64,000 nt of DNA from Lapidilactobacillus bayanensis (lineage in GTDB: Bacteria; Bacillota; Bacilli; Lactobacillales; Lactobacillaceae). Below, piece by piece: positions 41,656-50,915 of this stretch. The notes beneath the pieces were generated by a model. It had not been told where the DNA came from and made no database searches. It saw only the letters and a program-made list of their open reading frames with translations. Positions within the stretch are counted from its first letter, which is position 1. The number at the start of each line of letters is the position of its first letter. The stretch covers positions 1 to 64,000 of the forward strand of contig NZ_RHOX01000013.1 in assembly GCF_003946695.1 (NCBI RefSeq). The letters run 5' to 3'. The translations under genes were made by a program, and so were the position numbers.

Positions 41656-42363
41656 TTAAAAAATTTGCTCTAAGTCAAATTTAACCGGTTGTCGTAGTGT
41701 AATTGTTGCGGGCGTTACATCACAATCGTAGGCTAGAACTTGTACGCCGGCTTGTTGAGCAGTTTTAATTGTTGCAGCCAATTCCGATTGTAGCTTAGCG
41801 TTAATCGTCAGTGCGTCTATTCCGATCATTTGGACAATAAAGAGCAAAAATGCCTGATAACCTGATCTTTGTGCGGTAGTTAGGGTATGAACATGCTTCA
41901 AGCCCCGCGTGGTAACAGCATCAGGAAATGCGGCCAAACCATTGCGTTCAAGTGTCACACCTTTAACTTCTACGAAAAATTTGCGATCATCAACAAAACT
42001 ACCAGCGATATCTAACCGCGAATCCAGATAAACAACCTCTCGTTGCACCGTCTTAATTTTTGGAACACCAGGTAATGTGATGAGGCCACTTTGCAATCCA
42101 TTAGCTGCTAAATCATTAGGAATTTGCGAATCAATATTAATCCAATTACCATTTTTATTAACAGCGATTAAATCGTAGGCCGTCTTGCGCTGAGGGTTAT
42201 GATTATGGGTTATGGCCACAGTAACACCGGGAATTAACAACTCACGACATTTACCGGTATTCTTAACATGAACCGTAACTTGCTGATCAGCCAGCTGACA
42301 AATGGCAATAAAACGATTTGGACGTTCTTGAAAAATTGCTAGACTCACTTCAGGATATTCCAT
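41656..42363 (-). CDS. sfsA: SfsA family protein
   Basis: A protein of about 235 residues. FIAICQLADQQVTVHVKNTGKCRELLIPG is the SfsA N-terminal OB-like signature; FVEVKGVTLERNGLAAFPDAVTTRGLKHV is the nuclease-like core with E-x-K. In E. coli it was named for sugar fermentation stimulation; the family is thought to be nucleic-acid binding/cleaving. I use ATG 42363, with a GTG at 42372 as alternative. Confidence 0.92.
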   Translation of the reverse strand: MEYPEVSLAIFQERPNRFIAICQLADQQVTVHVKNTGKCRELLIPGVTVAITHNHNPQRKTAYDLIAVNKNGNWINIDSQIPNDLAANGLQSGLITLPGVPKIKTVQREVVYLDSRLDIAGSFVDDRKFFVEVKGVTLERNGLAAFPDAVTTRGLKHVHTLTTAQRSGYQAFLLFIVQMIGIDALTINAKLQSELAATIKTAQQAGVQVLAYDCDVTPATITLRQPVKFDLEQIF

Positions 42364-42364
42364 G

Positions 42365-43171
42365 TTAGTCACCGAAAACTTTCAGCAAAGCTTGGGCAAC
42401 GCCACCCTCATCATTAGTCGCTGTGACAAATTTAGCGATCGACTTAACTTCAGGGATACCATTTCCCATTGCTACTGGTAAACCGACATAATTCAACATG
42501 GCTAAATCATTCTTCTGATCACCAATTGCCATAATTTCAGAAGCGTCGATCTTCAATTGAGCCGCTAATTTTGCTAGACCAGACGCTTTAGTGGCAGATT
42601 TAGGCATCACATCAATATAACCACGATCTGACAATAAAAAGTTGTAGCGATTGGTCATTTCGACTGGCAATTCCTTTAAGAAGTGGTCAATTTTATCAGG
42701 TTCATCAATAAACATACACTTAGGAATTAACAAATCCTGCGGTAATTCAGCCACACGACGAATTTTAATTGGTAGGTTCAACAAATACGACTCGGTTGTT
42801 ACAACCGTACTAATGTCATGACTCGTCGTATAAATTGCTTGATCATTTTCGATATCCAAATTAACCGCGTATTGCTGGGCCAATTTTTCCAAAACTAAAT
42901 AGTCGGCAAAGCTAAAAGATGTCCGTGATAGAATTTTCCCGGTCACACTCTGAACTAAGGAACCGTTGAAGGCCACTACATATTGATCAGCACCAGTTAA
43001 ATCTAATGCCGCCAATTCTGACTGTAGGCCTGACAAAGGTCTTCCAGAGGCAAGAACGACTTTAACACCGCTAGCACTAATTTTTTTGATAACCGGAATA
43101 TTCTGTGGTGCGATCACATGCTGAGAATTTAATAAGGTGCCATCTAGATCGATTGCGACTAACTTAATCAT
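42365..43171 (-). CDS. Cof-type HAD hydrolase
   Basis: A 268-residue HAD phosphatase. Motif I VAIDLDGTLLNSQH, motif II VVLASGRPLSGL, Lys of motif III near KASGLAKL, and motif IV GDQKNDLAML, with a C2 cap domain in the middle. Such proteins dephosphorylate sugar phosphates or flavin/pyridoxal phosphate. ATG 43171 begins at the conserved MIKLVAID; the frame from 43189 lacks a ribosome site. Confidence 0.92.
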   Translation of the reverse strand: MIKLVAIDLDGTLLNSQHVIAPQNIPVIKKISASGVKVVLASGRPLSGLQSELAALDLTGADQYVVAFNGSLVQSVTGKILSRTSFSFADYLVLEKLAQQYAVNLDIENDQAIYTTSHDISTVVTTESYLLNLPIKIRRVAELPQDLLIPKCMFIDEPDKIDHFLKELPVEMTNRYNFLLSDRGYIDVMPKSATKASGLAKLAAQLKIDASEIMAIGDQKNDLAMLNYVGLPVAMGNGIPEVKSIAKFVTATNDEGGVAQALLKVFGD

Positions 43172-43215
43172 TTCAAAAATACACTCCATTTTCAGAAAAA
43201 TAAAAGGACACGTCC

Positions 43216-43244
43216 ATTATAGCAGGAACGGTCCTTTTTGTAGA
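43216..43244 (-). promoter_or_regulatory. Promoter of the Cof-type HAD gene
   Basis: Minus strand TCTACA, 17 bp, TATAAT with TGC before the -10 (extended). It lies 45 bp before the start codon. A short GGAC...GTCC palindrome surrounds the -10, so a repressor could act here. Confidence 0.65.
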
Positions 43245-43424
43245 ATATCGTTATGAAAGCCGAGACAAAAATCTCAGCTGCTTTGCTGCAGTGCATTGTC
43301 AGAAGAAAACATGAGGTCAACCTTCTTCAAACTTCAAATCACCATCTGCTCCACCAAAAATTTAGTCAAGCAGAGCGATTAGATTCAGCGGCGGACTTAA
43401 ACTAATTTTCACACCATCTCTGCA

Positions 43425-43970
43425 TTATTGCACGTGCCATTCACTGCGTAACATTGAGTAAACATTCAAATCAAGCCATTGATCATGAATTTGCTCGGCG
43501 TGTCGCTCAACCCCATCAAAGTGAAACCCAGCATGTTGAATAACTTGATTACTAGGACGATTACCCACGGCGGCTTTAAGCACAATTTTTTCTAAATCAT
43601 ATTCAGTAAAGCCAATTTTCAACAATGCGGTAACACAACGATGCATGATACCGCGATGTTGAAAATCTTGTCCCAATAAATAACCAATATCTGCCGAACG
43701 CGTTCTCTGATCAAATTTGTTAAAGCTGATATTGCCGGCATATTGATCGTGGTACCAAATACAGAGATTTAAACTCTGACCAAGTCCAAAGTGTTCCAGA
43801 GAAGTTTCAATAAATTGCCGCTCTTCTTCCGCTGACTTCATACTATCAACCCACGGTAACCACTCACTAAGATAGTCGGCATCCTTTTGAATCATTGCAA
43901 AAATAGTCTCGGCATCTTTTAAACGTGGCAAAGCTAATTTAATTTCAGCATCCACTTGATAACTAAACAT
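43425..43970 (-). CDS. GNAT acetyltransferase, RimJ/RimL type
   Basis: A 181-residue acetyltransferase. RSADIGYLLGQDFQHRGIMHRC is the acetyl-CoA binding loop (Q/R-x-x-G-x-G/A variant), and VLKAAVGNRPSNQVIQHAGFHFDGV holds the N-x-x-S-x-x-x-x-x-x-G-F end motif. It may acetylate ribosomal protein N-termini or other amines. It lies 2 bp from degV. A GCTGAGA...TCTCGGC hairpin downstream (near 43262) may end transcription. Confidence 0.9.
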   Translation of the reverse strand: MFSYQVDAEIKLALPRLKDAETIFAMIQKDADYLSEWLPWVDSMKSAEEERQFIETSLEHFGLGQSLNLCIWYHDQYAGNISFNKFDQRTRSADIGYLLGQDFQHRGIMHRCVTALLKIGFTEYDLEKIVLKAAVGNRPSNQVIQHAGFHFDGVERHAEQIHDQWLDLNVYSMLRSEWHVQ

Positions 43971-43972
43971 GA

Positions 43973-44848
43973 TTACAACTCCTTCAGTTCACGGCGCCAA
44001 TCACGCGACCACAGCAAGCCCATGACACCCTCACCAGTATGAACGCCTAAGGTTGGTCCTAAATGACTCTGCACGATTGTCAAATCAGCATCGCGTTGCT
44101 GTAATTGTGCGACCCATTCAGTAGCTGTTTCTGGAACATTACCATCAATCACGGTAATTTGTAATGGATAGTCAACAGCAGCTTGTGCTTCATCAAAATC
44201 ACGCAACGCATGGGCAAAAGCGCGCCGCATTGTCCGCTCCTTACCAGCAACAACAATTTTACCAGCGTCGTCGAACGTTAACATCGGCTTCACCTGCAAT
44301 AAGTTACCAATCAATGCACTCGTGTTAGAAATTCGGCCCGTCCGTAACAGGTGCGATAAATTGTCCACAATAAAATCAAGGCCAATCGTCTGGCGTAGCG
44401 CCGCAAGTTTGGGCAGAATTTCGGCAGCGTGTTCTCCTTGGGTTACTAAATAAGCAGCGTACCGCACCAAATCTGCCTCGCCGGCACTGGCAATCTTAGT
44501 ATCAAAGGGATAAACCTTAATATTGGTAACGGAAGGTGCGTATGCGCAAAGGTTTTCATAAAATGTCGTAATACCACTGGATAAATTAATACAGAGAACT
44601 TCATCGTAACCAGCTGCACTTAGCTGATCAAACGCACCTTGCATTTGATGCATGGTAATCTGTGCAGTTGTTGGTAATTGCTCTTCTTCATGTAACCGTT
44701 GGTAGAATTCTGGCGCCGAAATCGTAACGTTCTCTAAATATTCTTGTTCACCGAAAATAACGGTGATTGGCAACATCGTGACATTCATGGCCTCCGCTTC
44801 TGCAGGTGTAAATGAAGAGGCACTATCTGTTAGTACAGCCGTTTTCAT
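43973..44848 (-). CDS. DegV family fatty-acid-binding protein
   Basis: A 291-residue protein. KTAVLTDSASSFTPAEAEAM is the family start (V-TDS-S), and INLSSGITTFYENL and DFIVDNLSHLLRTGRISNTSALIGNLLQVKP are its diagnostic fatty-acid site motifs. In Gram-positives DegV/FakB proteins present fatty acids to FakA for phosphorylation. GGGAG precedes the ATG. Confidence 0.92.
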   Translation of the reverse strand: MKTAVLTDSASSFTPAEAEAMNVTMLPITVIFGEQEYLENVTISAPEFYQRLHEEEQLPTTAQITMHQMQGAFDQLSAAGYDEVLCINLSSGITTFYENLCAYAPSVTNIKVYPFDTKIASAGEADLVRYAAYLVTQGEHAAEILPKLAALRQTIGLDFIVDNLSHLLRTGRISNTSALIGNLLQVKPMLTFDDAGKIVVAGKERTMRRAFAHALRDFDEAQAAVDYPLQITVIDGNVPETATEWVAQLQQRDADLTIVQSHLGPTLGVHTGEGVMGLLWSRDWRRELKEL

Positions 44849-45195
44849 GTTTTTTCTCCCAGTGTTCGTCTTTATGTTTATTTTACTGGATTACTCTGAA
44901 ATGTACAGCGTAATATTGAAAATAGCTGAAAACCATGCTGAAGTCCTAGTAGTTATTGCAACTAACAAACGATTCTCAACACTGCTACAGTGTTGTAAAT
45001 GACATACAGTTAGCCCTGACTCGAAGCAATTAAAAACAATTTTTTTAGATATGAATCTTGAGGTCAGTAATCAATCACTAAGATCAACCTCAACACTGCC
45101 GATAACGCTCTGCCAATGCAAGATGGTAGCGTATTTACGCGCGACTAATAAATAACCGGTCAATTTTTTTAGCCATGGTGTTATTAATACCTTGT
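44849..45195. other. Intergenic region between glmS and degV
   Basis: No credible gene in these 347 bp. A perfect 8-bp palindrome CAACACTG-CTA-CAGTGTTG is at 44977-44995. A looser inverted pair TTGAGGT...ACCTCAA is at about 45057-45091. A promoter for the leftward degV transcript should be here but I see no clear -10/-35 pair. Confidence 0.5.
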
Positions 45196-47010
45196 TTATT
45201 CTACGGTGACACTCTTTGCGAGATTACGGGGTTGATCAACATTCAAACCGCGCTGTAAGGTGGCGTAGTAAGCCAACAATTGACCACAGACACCAGTTAA
45301 CAACGGCATTAATTCTGTTGCTAATGTCGGCAGAATAATTTGATCTTGTACTTCCTGACAATCTTGATTGGCAATCACCAAAACTTTTGCGCCCCGTGCA
45401 ACAACCTCCTGAACATTACCACGCGTGTGCGCCGCCGTTGATTTTTCAGTAATAAAAGCAATCACTGGTATCCCTGGTTCAATTAACGCAATGGTACCAT
45501 GCTTCAATTCGCCGGCAGCAAAGCCTTCTGTATGAACATAAGAAATTTCCTTTAATTTCAAGGCTGCTTCTAAGCTAACGTCATAATCAACGCCGCGACC
45601 AATATAAAAGGCATCATTAATTCCACTTAAATAATTTTCTGCTAATTGGGACCAAGTTTCTTTTTCAGAGACCAAGGTTTCCATCCCGTTAGCCGCTAAA
45701 CCTAATTGGGTCAATAAATCAAAATTTTGTGCCGCTTTGATGCCTAACTTCTCGCCAAGCGCCTTGGCCAACGTGGCCTCAACTGCAATTTGTGCTGTAT
45801 ATGCTTTCGTTGAAGCTACCGCAATCTCTGGTCCAGCATGCAGTAATAACGTGTAATTAGCTTCACGAGCTAAAGTCGAATTTGCTGAATTGGTTATCAC
45901 TAGAACCGGTAAATGGCGACGTTTAGCCTCAACCAACACTTGGCGACTATCTGCAGTTTCACCACTTTGCGATAAGAAAATAAAGAATGGTTTTTCAGAG
46001 AGAATTGGCCAATGGTAACCAAACTCGCTGGCCACGCCAACCTCAGTCGGAATTTTCGTATAGCTTTCAAATAATCGTTTGCCAACGAGGCTCGCATGAT
46101 AACTCGTTCCTGCAGCCACGAAGTAAACGCGATCGGTATGACTTAATGCGTTCAATAATTCCGGATCAATAATTGCTTGACGGTGGTCATCGAAATATTC
46201 CTGACCAATTCGGCGCATCACGACTGGCTGTTCATCAATTTCTTTAAGCATAAAAGTTGGGTAACTACCTTTAGAAACGGCAGAATGATCGATCGTTATT
46301 TGTGTCATCTCACGTTGCTGCAATTGACCGTCAAGATTATAAATTTTAACATCATCTTGGCGAACAACCGCCATTTCTTGATCATGAAGTTCTAAATAGT
46401 CTTCAGTTTGATCGTAAGTGGCAAGTGCGTCGGAACTAACGAGATTAAAGTTTGCACCAATGCCAATTAACAGCGGACTTTTATTTTTCCCGACAAAAAT
46501 TTGATCGGGCTGTTCTTGATCAACTAGCAAAATTGCGTAAGAACCGTCAAGTAATTGTAACGTCTTTTGAAACGCAGCAAACGTACTCATGTCATCATGT
46601 TCAACGAAATGCGCGACTAATTGCACGATAACCTCAGTATCAGTTTGACTAGCAAAATCAACGTCACTTAAATAGTCACTTCGTAATTGATGATAATTAT
46701 TAAGCACACCATTATGCACTAAATAAAAGCGTTTAGAGTCAGAAAATTGCGGATGAGCGTTGGCCACACTAGGCTGGCCGTGCGTGGCCCAACGCGTATG
46801 GGCAATACCGACTGTTCCTTGCACGTCACTTGTCAATGCTGCCTCTAATTGAGAAATCTTACCGACCGTTTTCACTAAATAATCATGACCAGACTGATCG
46901 TTTACATAAAGGCCAGCTGAGTCATAGCCACGATATTCCAAACGTTTTAATCCTGTTAATAAAATATCCGTTGTTGAAGTTGAACCTATTACACCGACAA
47001 TTCCACACAT
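45196..47010 (-). CDS. glmS: Glutamine-fructose-6-phosphate aminotransferase
   Basis: A 604-residue enzyme making glucosamine-6-phosphate, first step to UDP-GlcNAc. MCGIVGVIG provides Cys2 (mature Cys1) nucleophile of the glutaminase; LEYRGYDSAG, IAHTRWATHG are its other motifs. The SIS isomerase half has FFIFLSQSGETADS and AVASTKAYTAQ, and the end is NLAKSVTVE. It lies 300 bp downstream of glmM with its own control region (see the TTGGTA sites). AAGGTG precedes the ATG. Confidence 0.97.
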   Translation of the reverse strand: MCGIVGVIGSTSTTDILLTGLKRLEYRGYDSAGLYVNDQSGHDYLVKTVGKISQLEAALTSDVQGTVGIAHTRWATHGQPSVANAHPQFSDSKRFYLVHNGVLNNYHQLRSDYLSDVDFASQTDTEVIVQLVAHFVEHDDMSTFAAFQKTLQLLDGSYAILLVDQEQPDQIFVGKNKSPLLIGIGANFNLVSSDALATYDQTEDYLELHDQEMAVVRQDDVKIYNLDGQLQQREMTQITIDHSAVSKGSYPTFMLKEIDEQPVVMRRIGQEYFDDHRQAIIDPELLNALSHTDRVYFVAAGTSYHASLVGKRLFESYTKIPTEVGVASEFGYHWPILSEKPFFIFLSQSGETADSRQVLVEAKRRHLPVLVITNSANSTLAREANYTLLLHAGPEIAVASTKAYTAQIAVEATLAKALGEKLGIKAAQNFDLLTQLGLAANGMETLVSEKETWSQLAENYLSGINDAFYIGRGVDYDVSLEAALKLKEISYVHTEGFAAGELKHGTIALIEPGIPVIAFITEKSTAAHTRGNVQEVVARGAKVLVIANQDCQEVQDQIILPTLATELMPLLTGVCGQLLAYYATLQRGLNVDQPRNLAKSVTVE

Positions 47011-47029
47011 TATTAATCACCTTTTCATA

Positions 47030-47149
47030 ATTGGTATATATCAATATTTTTTATTTTAAAAATTGGTACATCTGCAATTCTATTGTTTTGAAATGGCTAT
47101 GTCAACATAAAAACACTAATTGGTCTATTTTTATTTCAAATATTGGTAC
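47030..47149 (-). promoter_or_regulatory. Repeated ATTGGTAY operator-like sites before glmS
   Basis: Four ATTGGT(A/C)(T/C) motifs lie upstream of glmS: 47030-47045 forms a near palindrome ATTGGTATATATCAAT; 47062-47078 a weaker one; 47119-47126 and 47142-47149 are single halves. They resemble the TTGGTATA-type operators of GntR-family NagR/YvoA regulators of amino sugar use. Which regulator binds cannot be seen. No glmS ribozyme core was found. Confidence 0.55.
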
Positions 47150-47207
47150 ACTTTTATTTTGACTTGAATTTCACGATCACAATTCAGCACAACGAGTTGG
47201 TCGCATT

Positions 47208-47239
47208 AAAAAGACGCAATCAAAATTATGATTGCGTCT
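47208..47239 (-). terminator. Terminator of the cdaA-cdaR-glmM operon
   Basis: Minus strand AGACGCAATCA pairs with TGATTGCGTCT (11 bp) and is followed by TTTTT. It lies 70 bp beyond the glmM stop, so glmS has its own transcript. Confidence 0.92.
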
Positions 47240-47307
47240 AATAAATCTATTTAATTAGTTAGTTAATCTCTGAAAAAACAAGGTTATTTTTCAGGCTATT
47301 TCAAAGA

Positions 47308-48678
47308 CTACTCAACGCCGATTTCGTTGCGCACAACATCGGCAATCTGATCAACATACTTCTCGACCAGGTCAACAGTCGAAGCTTCAGCCATTACACG
47401 TAATAATGATTGTGTGCCACTAGGTCGTACCAAAATACGGCCATCACCAGCCATCTCTTTTTCAACTGTATCGATTGCTTCAACAATTGCTGGATGATCA
47501 CGCCAATGCTTTTTGTCACTCACTTTGACGTTAACTAATTTCTGGGGATAGGTTTTAACGGGAGCAGCCAATTCAGACAACTTTTTGCCTGTTTGTTTCA
47601 TGATATTTAATAATTGGATCCCGGTTAACATGCCGTCGCCGGTATTATGATAATCAAAGATGACAATATGACCAGATTGTTCGCCACCTAAATTATAATC
47701 ATGCGCACGCATTTCTTCAACAACATAGCGGTCCCCAACTTGTGTTTGCACTGACTTCAAGCCTGCCTGTTCAATGGCCTTATATAAGCCCATGTTGCTC
47801 ATAACAGTGGTCACAATCGTATCGTTCTTTAAACGCCCACGTTGTGCAAAATAAGTACCTAAGACGTACAAGATCTTGTCGCCATCGATAATATTACCCT
47901 GTTCATCAACGGCGATACAACGATCCCCGTCGCCGTCAAAAGCTAATCCGACGTCGGCGCCGCTCTCAACGACTTTGGCTGCTAATTGCTCCGGGTGAGT
48001 TGAACCAACATGATCGTTAATATTTAGACCATTAGGATTCGTGGCAATTGTCTGGAAGTCCGTATCTAAATCAGCAAATAAACGATTAACTAATTTACTA
48101 GTCGAACCGTTGGCACCATCAACAACAACTTTGATATCGGTTAAGTCATCTGAAACGGTCTGTTCGATGAATTGAAGATACTTTTGGGCAGCCTCTGGAT
48201 AATCATCAACTGTTCCTAAACCAGCAGCTGCAGGACGAGGTAATGTATCTTCCGGTGTGTCTAAATACTTTTCAATTTCTTCCTCTTCTTCATCTGACAA
48301 CTTGTAGCCATCAGGTCCGAAGAATTTAATACCATTGTCTGCGGCGGGGTTGTGAGAAGCAGAGATCATGACGCCTGCATCTGCTCCTTGCGCCTTAACC
48401 AAGTAGGCGACAGCAGGAGTTGTGATGACCCCTAGCTTTAATACCTCAATTCCCACGGATAACAAGCCCGAGATTAAGGCGTACTCTAACAATTGACCAG
48501 AAGCACGCGTGTCACGCGCAACTAAAACACGTGGAACCGCGTTTTCTCGATCTTCACCTTCTTGAGCATGCTGAGTCAATACATAACCACCACAACGGCC
48601 TAATTTAAATGCCAATTCAGGGGTTAATTCTTGATTTGCAATTCCCCGAACACCGTCAGTACCAAAATATTTAACCAT
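47308..48678 (-). CDS. glmM: Phosphoglucosamine mutase
   Basis: A 457-residue enzyme converting glucosamine-6-P to glucosamine-1-[14 protein letters not shown] begins the protein; [19 protein letters not shown] carries the phospho-serine; AFDGDGDRC the Mg loop; GGEQSGHIV and [13 protein letters not shown] the sugar and phosphate sites. ATG 48678 has AGGAGAG upstream; the in-frame ATG/TTG at 48696 lies before it. It is third in cdaA-cdaR-glmM; GlmM is known to bind and restrain CdaA. Confidence 0.97.
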   Translation of the reverse strand: MVKYFGTDGVRGIANQELTPELAFKLGRCGGYVLTQHAQEGEDRENAVPRVLVARDTRASGQLLEYALISGLLSVGIEVLKLGVITTPAVAYLVKAQGADAGVMISASHNPAADNGIKFFGPDGYKLSDEEEEEIEKYLDTPEDTLPRPAAAGLGTVDDYPEAAQKYLQFIEQTVSDDLTDIKVVVDGANGSTSKLVNRLFADLDTDFQTIATNPNGLNINDHVGSTHPEQLAAKVVESGADVGLAFDGDGDRCIAVDEQGNIIDGDKILYVLGTYFAQRGRLKNDTIVTTVMSNMGLYKAIEQAGLKSVQTQVGDRYVVEEMRAHDYNLGGEQSGHIVIFDYHNTGDGMLTGIQLLNIMKQTGKKLSELAAPVKTYPQKLVNVKVSDKKHWRDHPAIVEAIDTVEKEMAGDGRILVRPSGTQSLLRVMAEASTVDLVEKYVDQIADVVRNEIGVE

Positions 48679-48705
48679 TATTATCTCTCCTAACATTTAC
48701 CAACA

Positions 48706-49857
48706 TTATTCAGAATCATCGCTTGTTGATGGCGATGTACTATTACCCACTGAAGAAGATGAAGAACTACTACTTGTGGTTGAATCATTAGAACTATTGC
48801 CATCTGAATCTGATGAATCAGTTGAACTATCACCAGAACTTGAACTACTAGATGAAGTAGTGTGGCTCGACTCGCTAAAGCTTGAAGATGTTTCAGAATT
48901 AGATTGAATGACCTGAATATTTACCGCAATCGAGCTAGGATTAGTTCGTATCACACCCTTAGGCTTGACTACTTTAACCGTCTTTTGCGTGTTGTTGCTA
49001 ATCCCTTTCACATTGACGTCTACTTCAAGCGTCTTGCCCAGTTTATCCAACACCGATTGCGGTGCATAAACCGTTACTGAATTGACGGAACTAGTCAATG
49101 AGTAACTCTTACTCGAATCACTCGAAGAACTTGGTTCAAAATCAAGCTTCATCTTTTTGCTAGGTAAATAAACGGGTAATTCCACGTGGGCCGTTTGTGG
49201 TGTCAATAAGACATCCACCGTGTTACCATTTTTATCTAATGCTTCCAACAAGACTTCTTGTTCAAAATTGGTTGTGGTATGATCGCTTAAATTCAGATTG
49301 GCTACAACTTGCTTGACGCGCGCAACTTCACTTTTAGCACCGGAAACTCGAACTGTTGAAGGTGTAATATCCGGCGTATTGGTTAAGTAGCCATCCGCAA
49401 TTTTACTCGACTTATAGTTAACCTGGATTGGAAAAGTCTTATCAGCACGCGTGGCAATTTTCACTTTGACTGTTGCTGGCTTAATAACGTAGGTTAATGA
49501 TTGATTAAGCCCGGTCTGTTTAATTCGAACAGTGTGAGTCCCAACTTTCAGATGGCGCACATCAATATAAACGCGAAAATTCCGCGTATTCTTAGCGGCG
49601 ATAACATTTGCCTTTGAACCAGCAATCGTAATGGCAACTTTTTCTGGATAACCAGTAACATAATAGGTGTCAAGATCAGCATCAACTTGTAGATTCTCAC
49701 TGAATGTTTCTTTCGTGTTGGCTACTGCAGTTTGTTCAGGACTTTGACTGGAACGTGTCGAACCAAGATTTTGGTTAGTCACATAAACAAACAACAATAC
49801 TGCTAAGCCTAACGACAAGACGCGGTAGACCCAAGGCCGGTTAAAAAAATCTTTCAT
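48706..49857 (-). CDS. cdaR: CdaA regulator, YbbR-domain protein
   Basis: A 383-residue membrane-anchored protein. One N-terminal helix (VYRVLSLGLAVLLFVYV) is followed by extracellular YbbR repeats; each contains P-V-V or similar strands (e.g. FPIQVNYKSSKIADGYL...; VRVSGAKSEV). The last 60 residues are nearly all Ser with Thr, Asp, Asn and Gly, a disordered tail. It controls the diadenylate cyclase CdaA across the membrane. It overlaps cdaA by 4 bp. Confidence 0.92.
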   Translation of the reverse strand: MKDFFNRPWVYRVLSLGLAVLLFVYVTNQNLGSTRSSQSPEQTAVANTKETFSENLQVDADLDTYYVTGYPEKVAITIAGSKANVIAAKNTRNFRVYIDVRHLKVGTHTVRIKQTGLNQSLTYVIKPATVKVKIATRADKTFPIQVNYKSSKIADGYLTNTPDITPSTVRVSGAKSEVARVKQVVANLNLSDHTTTNFEQEVLLEALDKNGNTVDVLLTPQTAHVELPVYLPSKKMKLDFEPSSSSDSSKSYSLTSSVNSVTVYAPQSVLDKLGKTLEVDVNVKGISNNTQKTVKVVKPKGVIRTNPSSIAVNIQVIQSNSETSSSFSESSHTTSSSSSSSGDSSTDSSDSDGNSSNDSTTSSSSSSSSVGNSTSPSTSDDSE

Positions 49858-50693
49858 TTTTTAGACCCACCTTTCGTAAAAACATCGCGAACTTGTTGTA
49901 GAAAATTCTTCTGTTCTTCCGTACTATCCAAATGAGCGTGTAAATATTTCAGATAATCTTCGCGACTTAACCCTTGAATTAATTGACTATTCTTGGTGAT
50001 GGTCACTTCACCAGTCTCTTCAGAAACAACAATCGTTAAGGCATCGGTTACTTCACTAATCCCGACTGCAGCACGATGTCGTGTTCCCAACGACTTAGGA
50101 ATCATATTGCTATCAGAAAGAGGCAAGTAAGCTGCAGCAACCGCAATTTTATTATCCCGAATGATAACGGCGCCATCATGCAACGGCGTGTTAGGGATGA
50201 AAATATTAATCAGTAATTCGCCGGAAACATCAGCTTCCAAAGGAATTCCTGTTTCAATGTAATCCTCTAAGCCAGTATTCATTTGAATTGTCATCAAGGC
50301 ACCAATTCGCCGTTTAGACATATATTGAATTGCTTTATCCAATGAATTAATAAACTTATCAATTTCCTCTTGCGCATGATGAGTCCCACCACCGAAAACC
50401 TGACTACGCCCTATTCGCTCCAAGGCGCGCCGAATCTCCGGCTGAAAAATCACAACTAAAACCACGACTCCCCAGTTAATGACCATGTCCATAATGTAAG
50501 AAACAGCATGTAAGTTCAGGAAATAACTGATGGCTTTAATTGCAATAATGACGATAATACCATTGAATAACTGCACAGCTTTAGTGCCCCGCACAATCAT
50601 AATCAACTTATAAATGAAATACCAAACGACCAGAATATCGATTAAATTAGTAAAGTTCTGCAGCGAGATCAATTGACCCCAATTAATACTCAT
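49854..50693 (-). CDS. cdaA: Diadenylate cyclase CdaA
   Basis: A 279-residue membrane enzyme producing c-di-AMP, essential for potassium and osmotic control. Three N-terminal helices (to about residue 85) precede the DAC domain. TPLHDGAVIIRDNKI has the DGA motif and LGTRHRAAVGISEVTDA the RHR motif for ATP binding. It is the first gene of cdaA-cdaR-glmM. The ATG is at 50693 with GAGGGGAG upstream. Confidence 0.96.
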   Translation of the reverse strand: MSINWGQLISLQNFTNLIDILVVWYFIYKLIMIVRGTKAVQLFNGIIVIIAIKAISYFLNLHAVSYIMDMVINWGVVVLVVIFQPEIRRALERIGRSQVFGGGTHHAQEEIDKFINSLDKAIQYMSKRRIGALMTIQMNTGLEDYIETGIPLEADVSGELLINIFIPNTPLHDGAVIIRDNKIAVAAAYLPLSDSNMIPKSLGTRHRAAVGISEVTDALTIVVSEETGEVTITKNSQLIQGLSREDYLKYLHAHLDSTEEQKNFLQQVRDVFTKGGSKK

Positions 50694-50915
50694 ATGAAGA
50701 CTCCCCTCACAAAAGGATACAAACCCGCGTGTCCGAAATTAACCCATCATCTTCAACTGATCTAACTGCTTCCAAGTCGTTAACAACAACCGCAGTTAGT
50801 CTTCAAGATTATTCGATTATTTTAACGAACACAACCATATTGTTAGTTTATTACAACGGGCCCATTTTAACAAATTATCACTAAACCAATTTAGTGTAAA
50901 TGCGAAGTGGCTGGC

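Noticed and set aside
44977-44995. Terminator at the 8-bp palindrome upstream of degV
   Set aside because: No T-run on either side; kept only as a palindrome.
46980-47300. glmS ribozyme upstream of glmS
   Set aside because: The leader is AT-rich with TTGGTA sites; the conserved ribozyme core and cleavage-site context are not visible.
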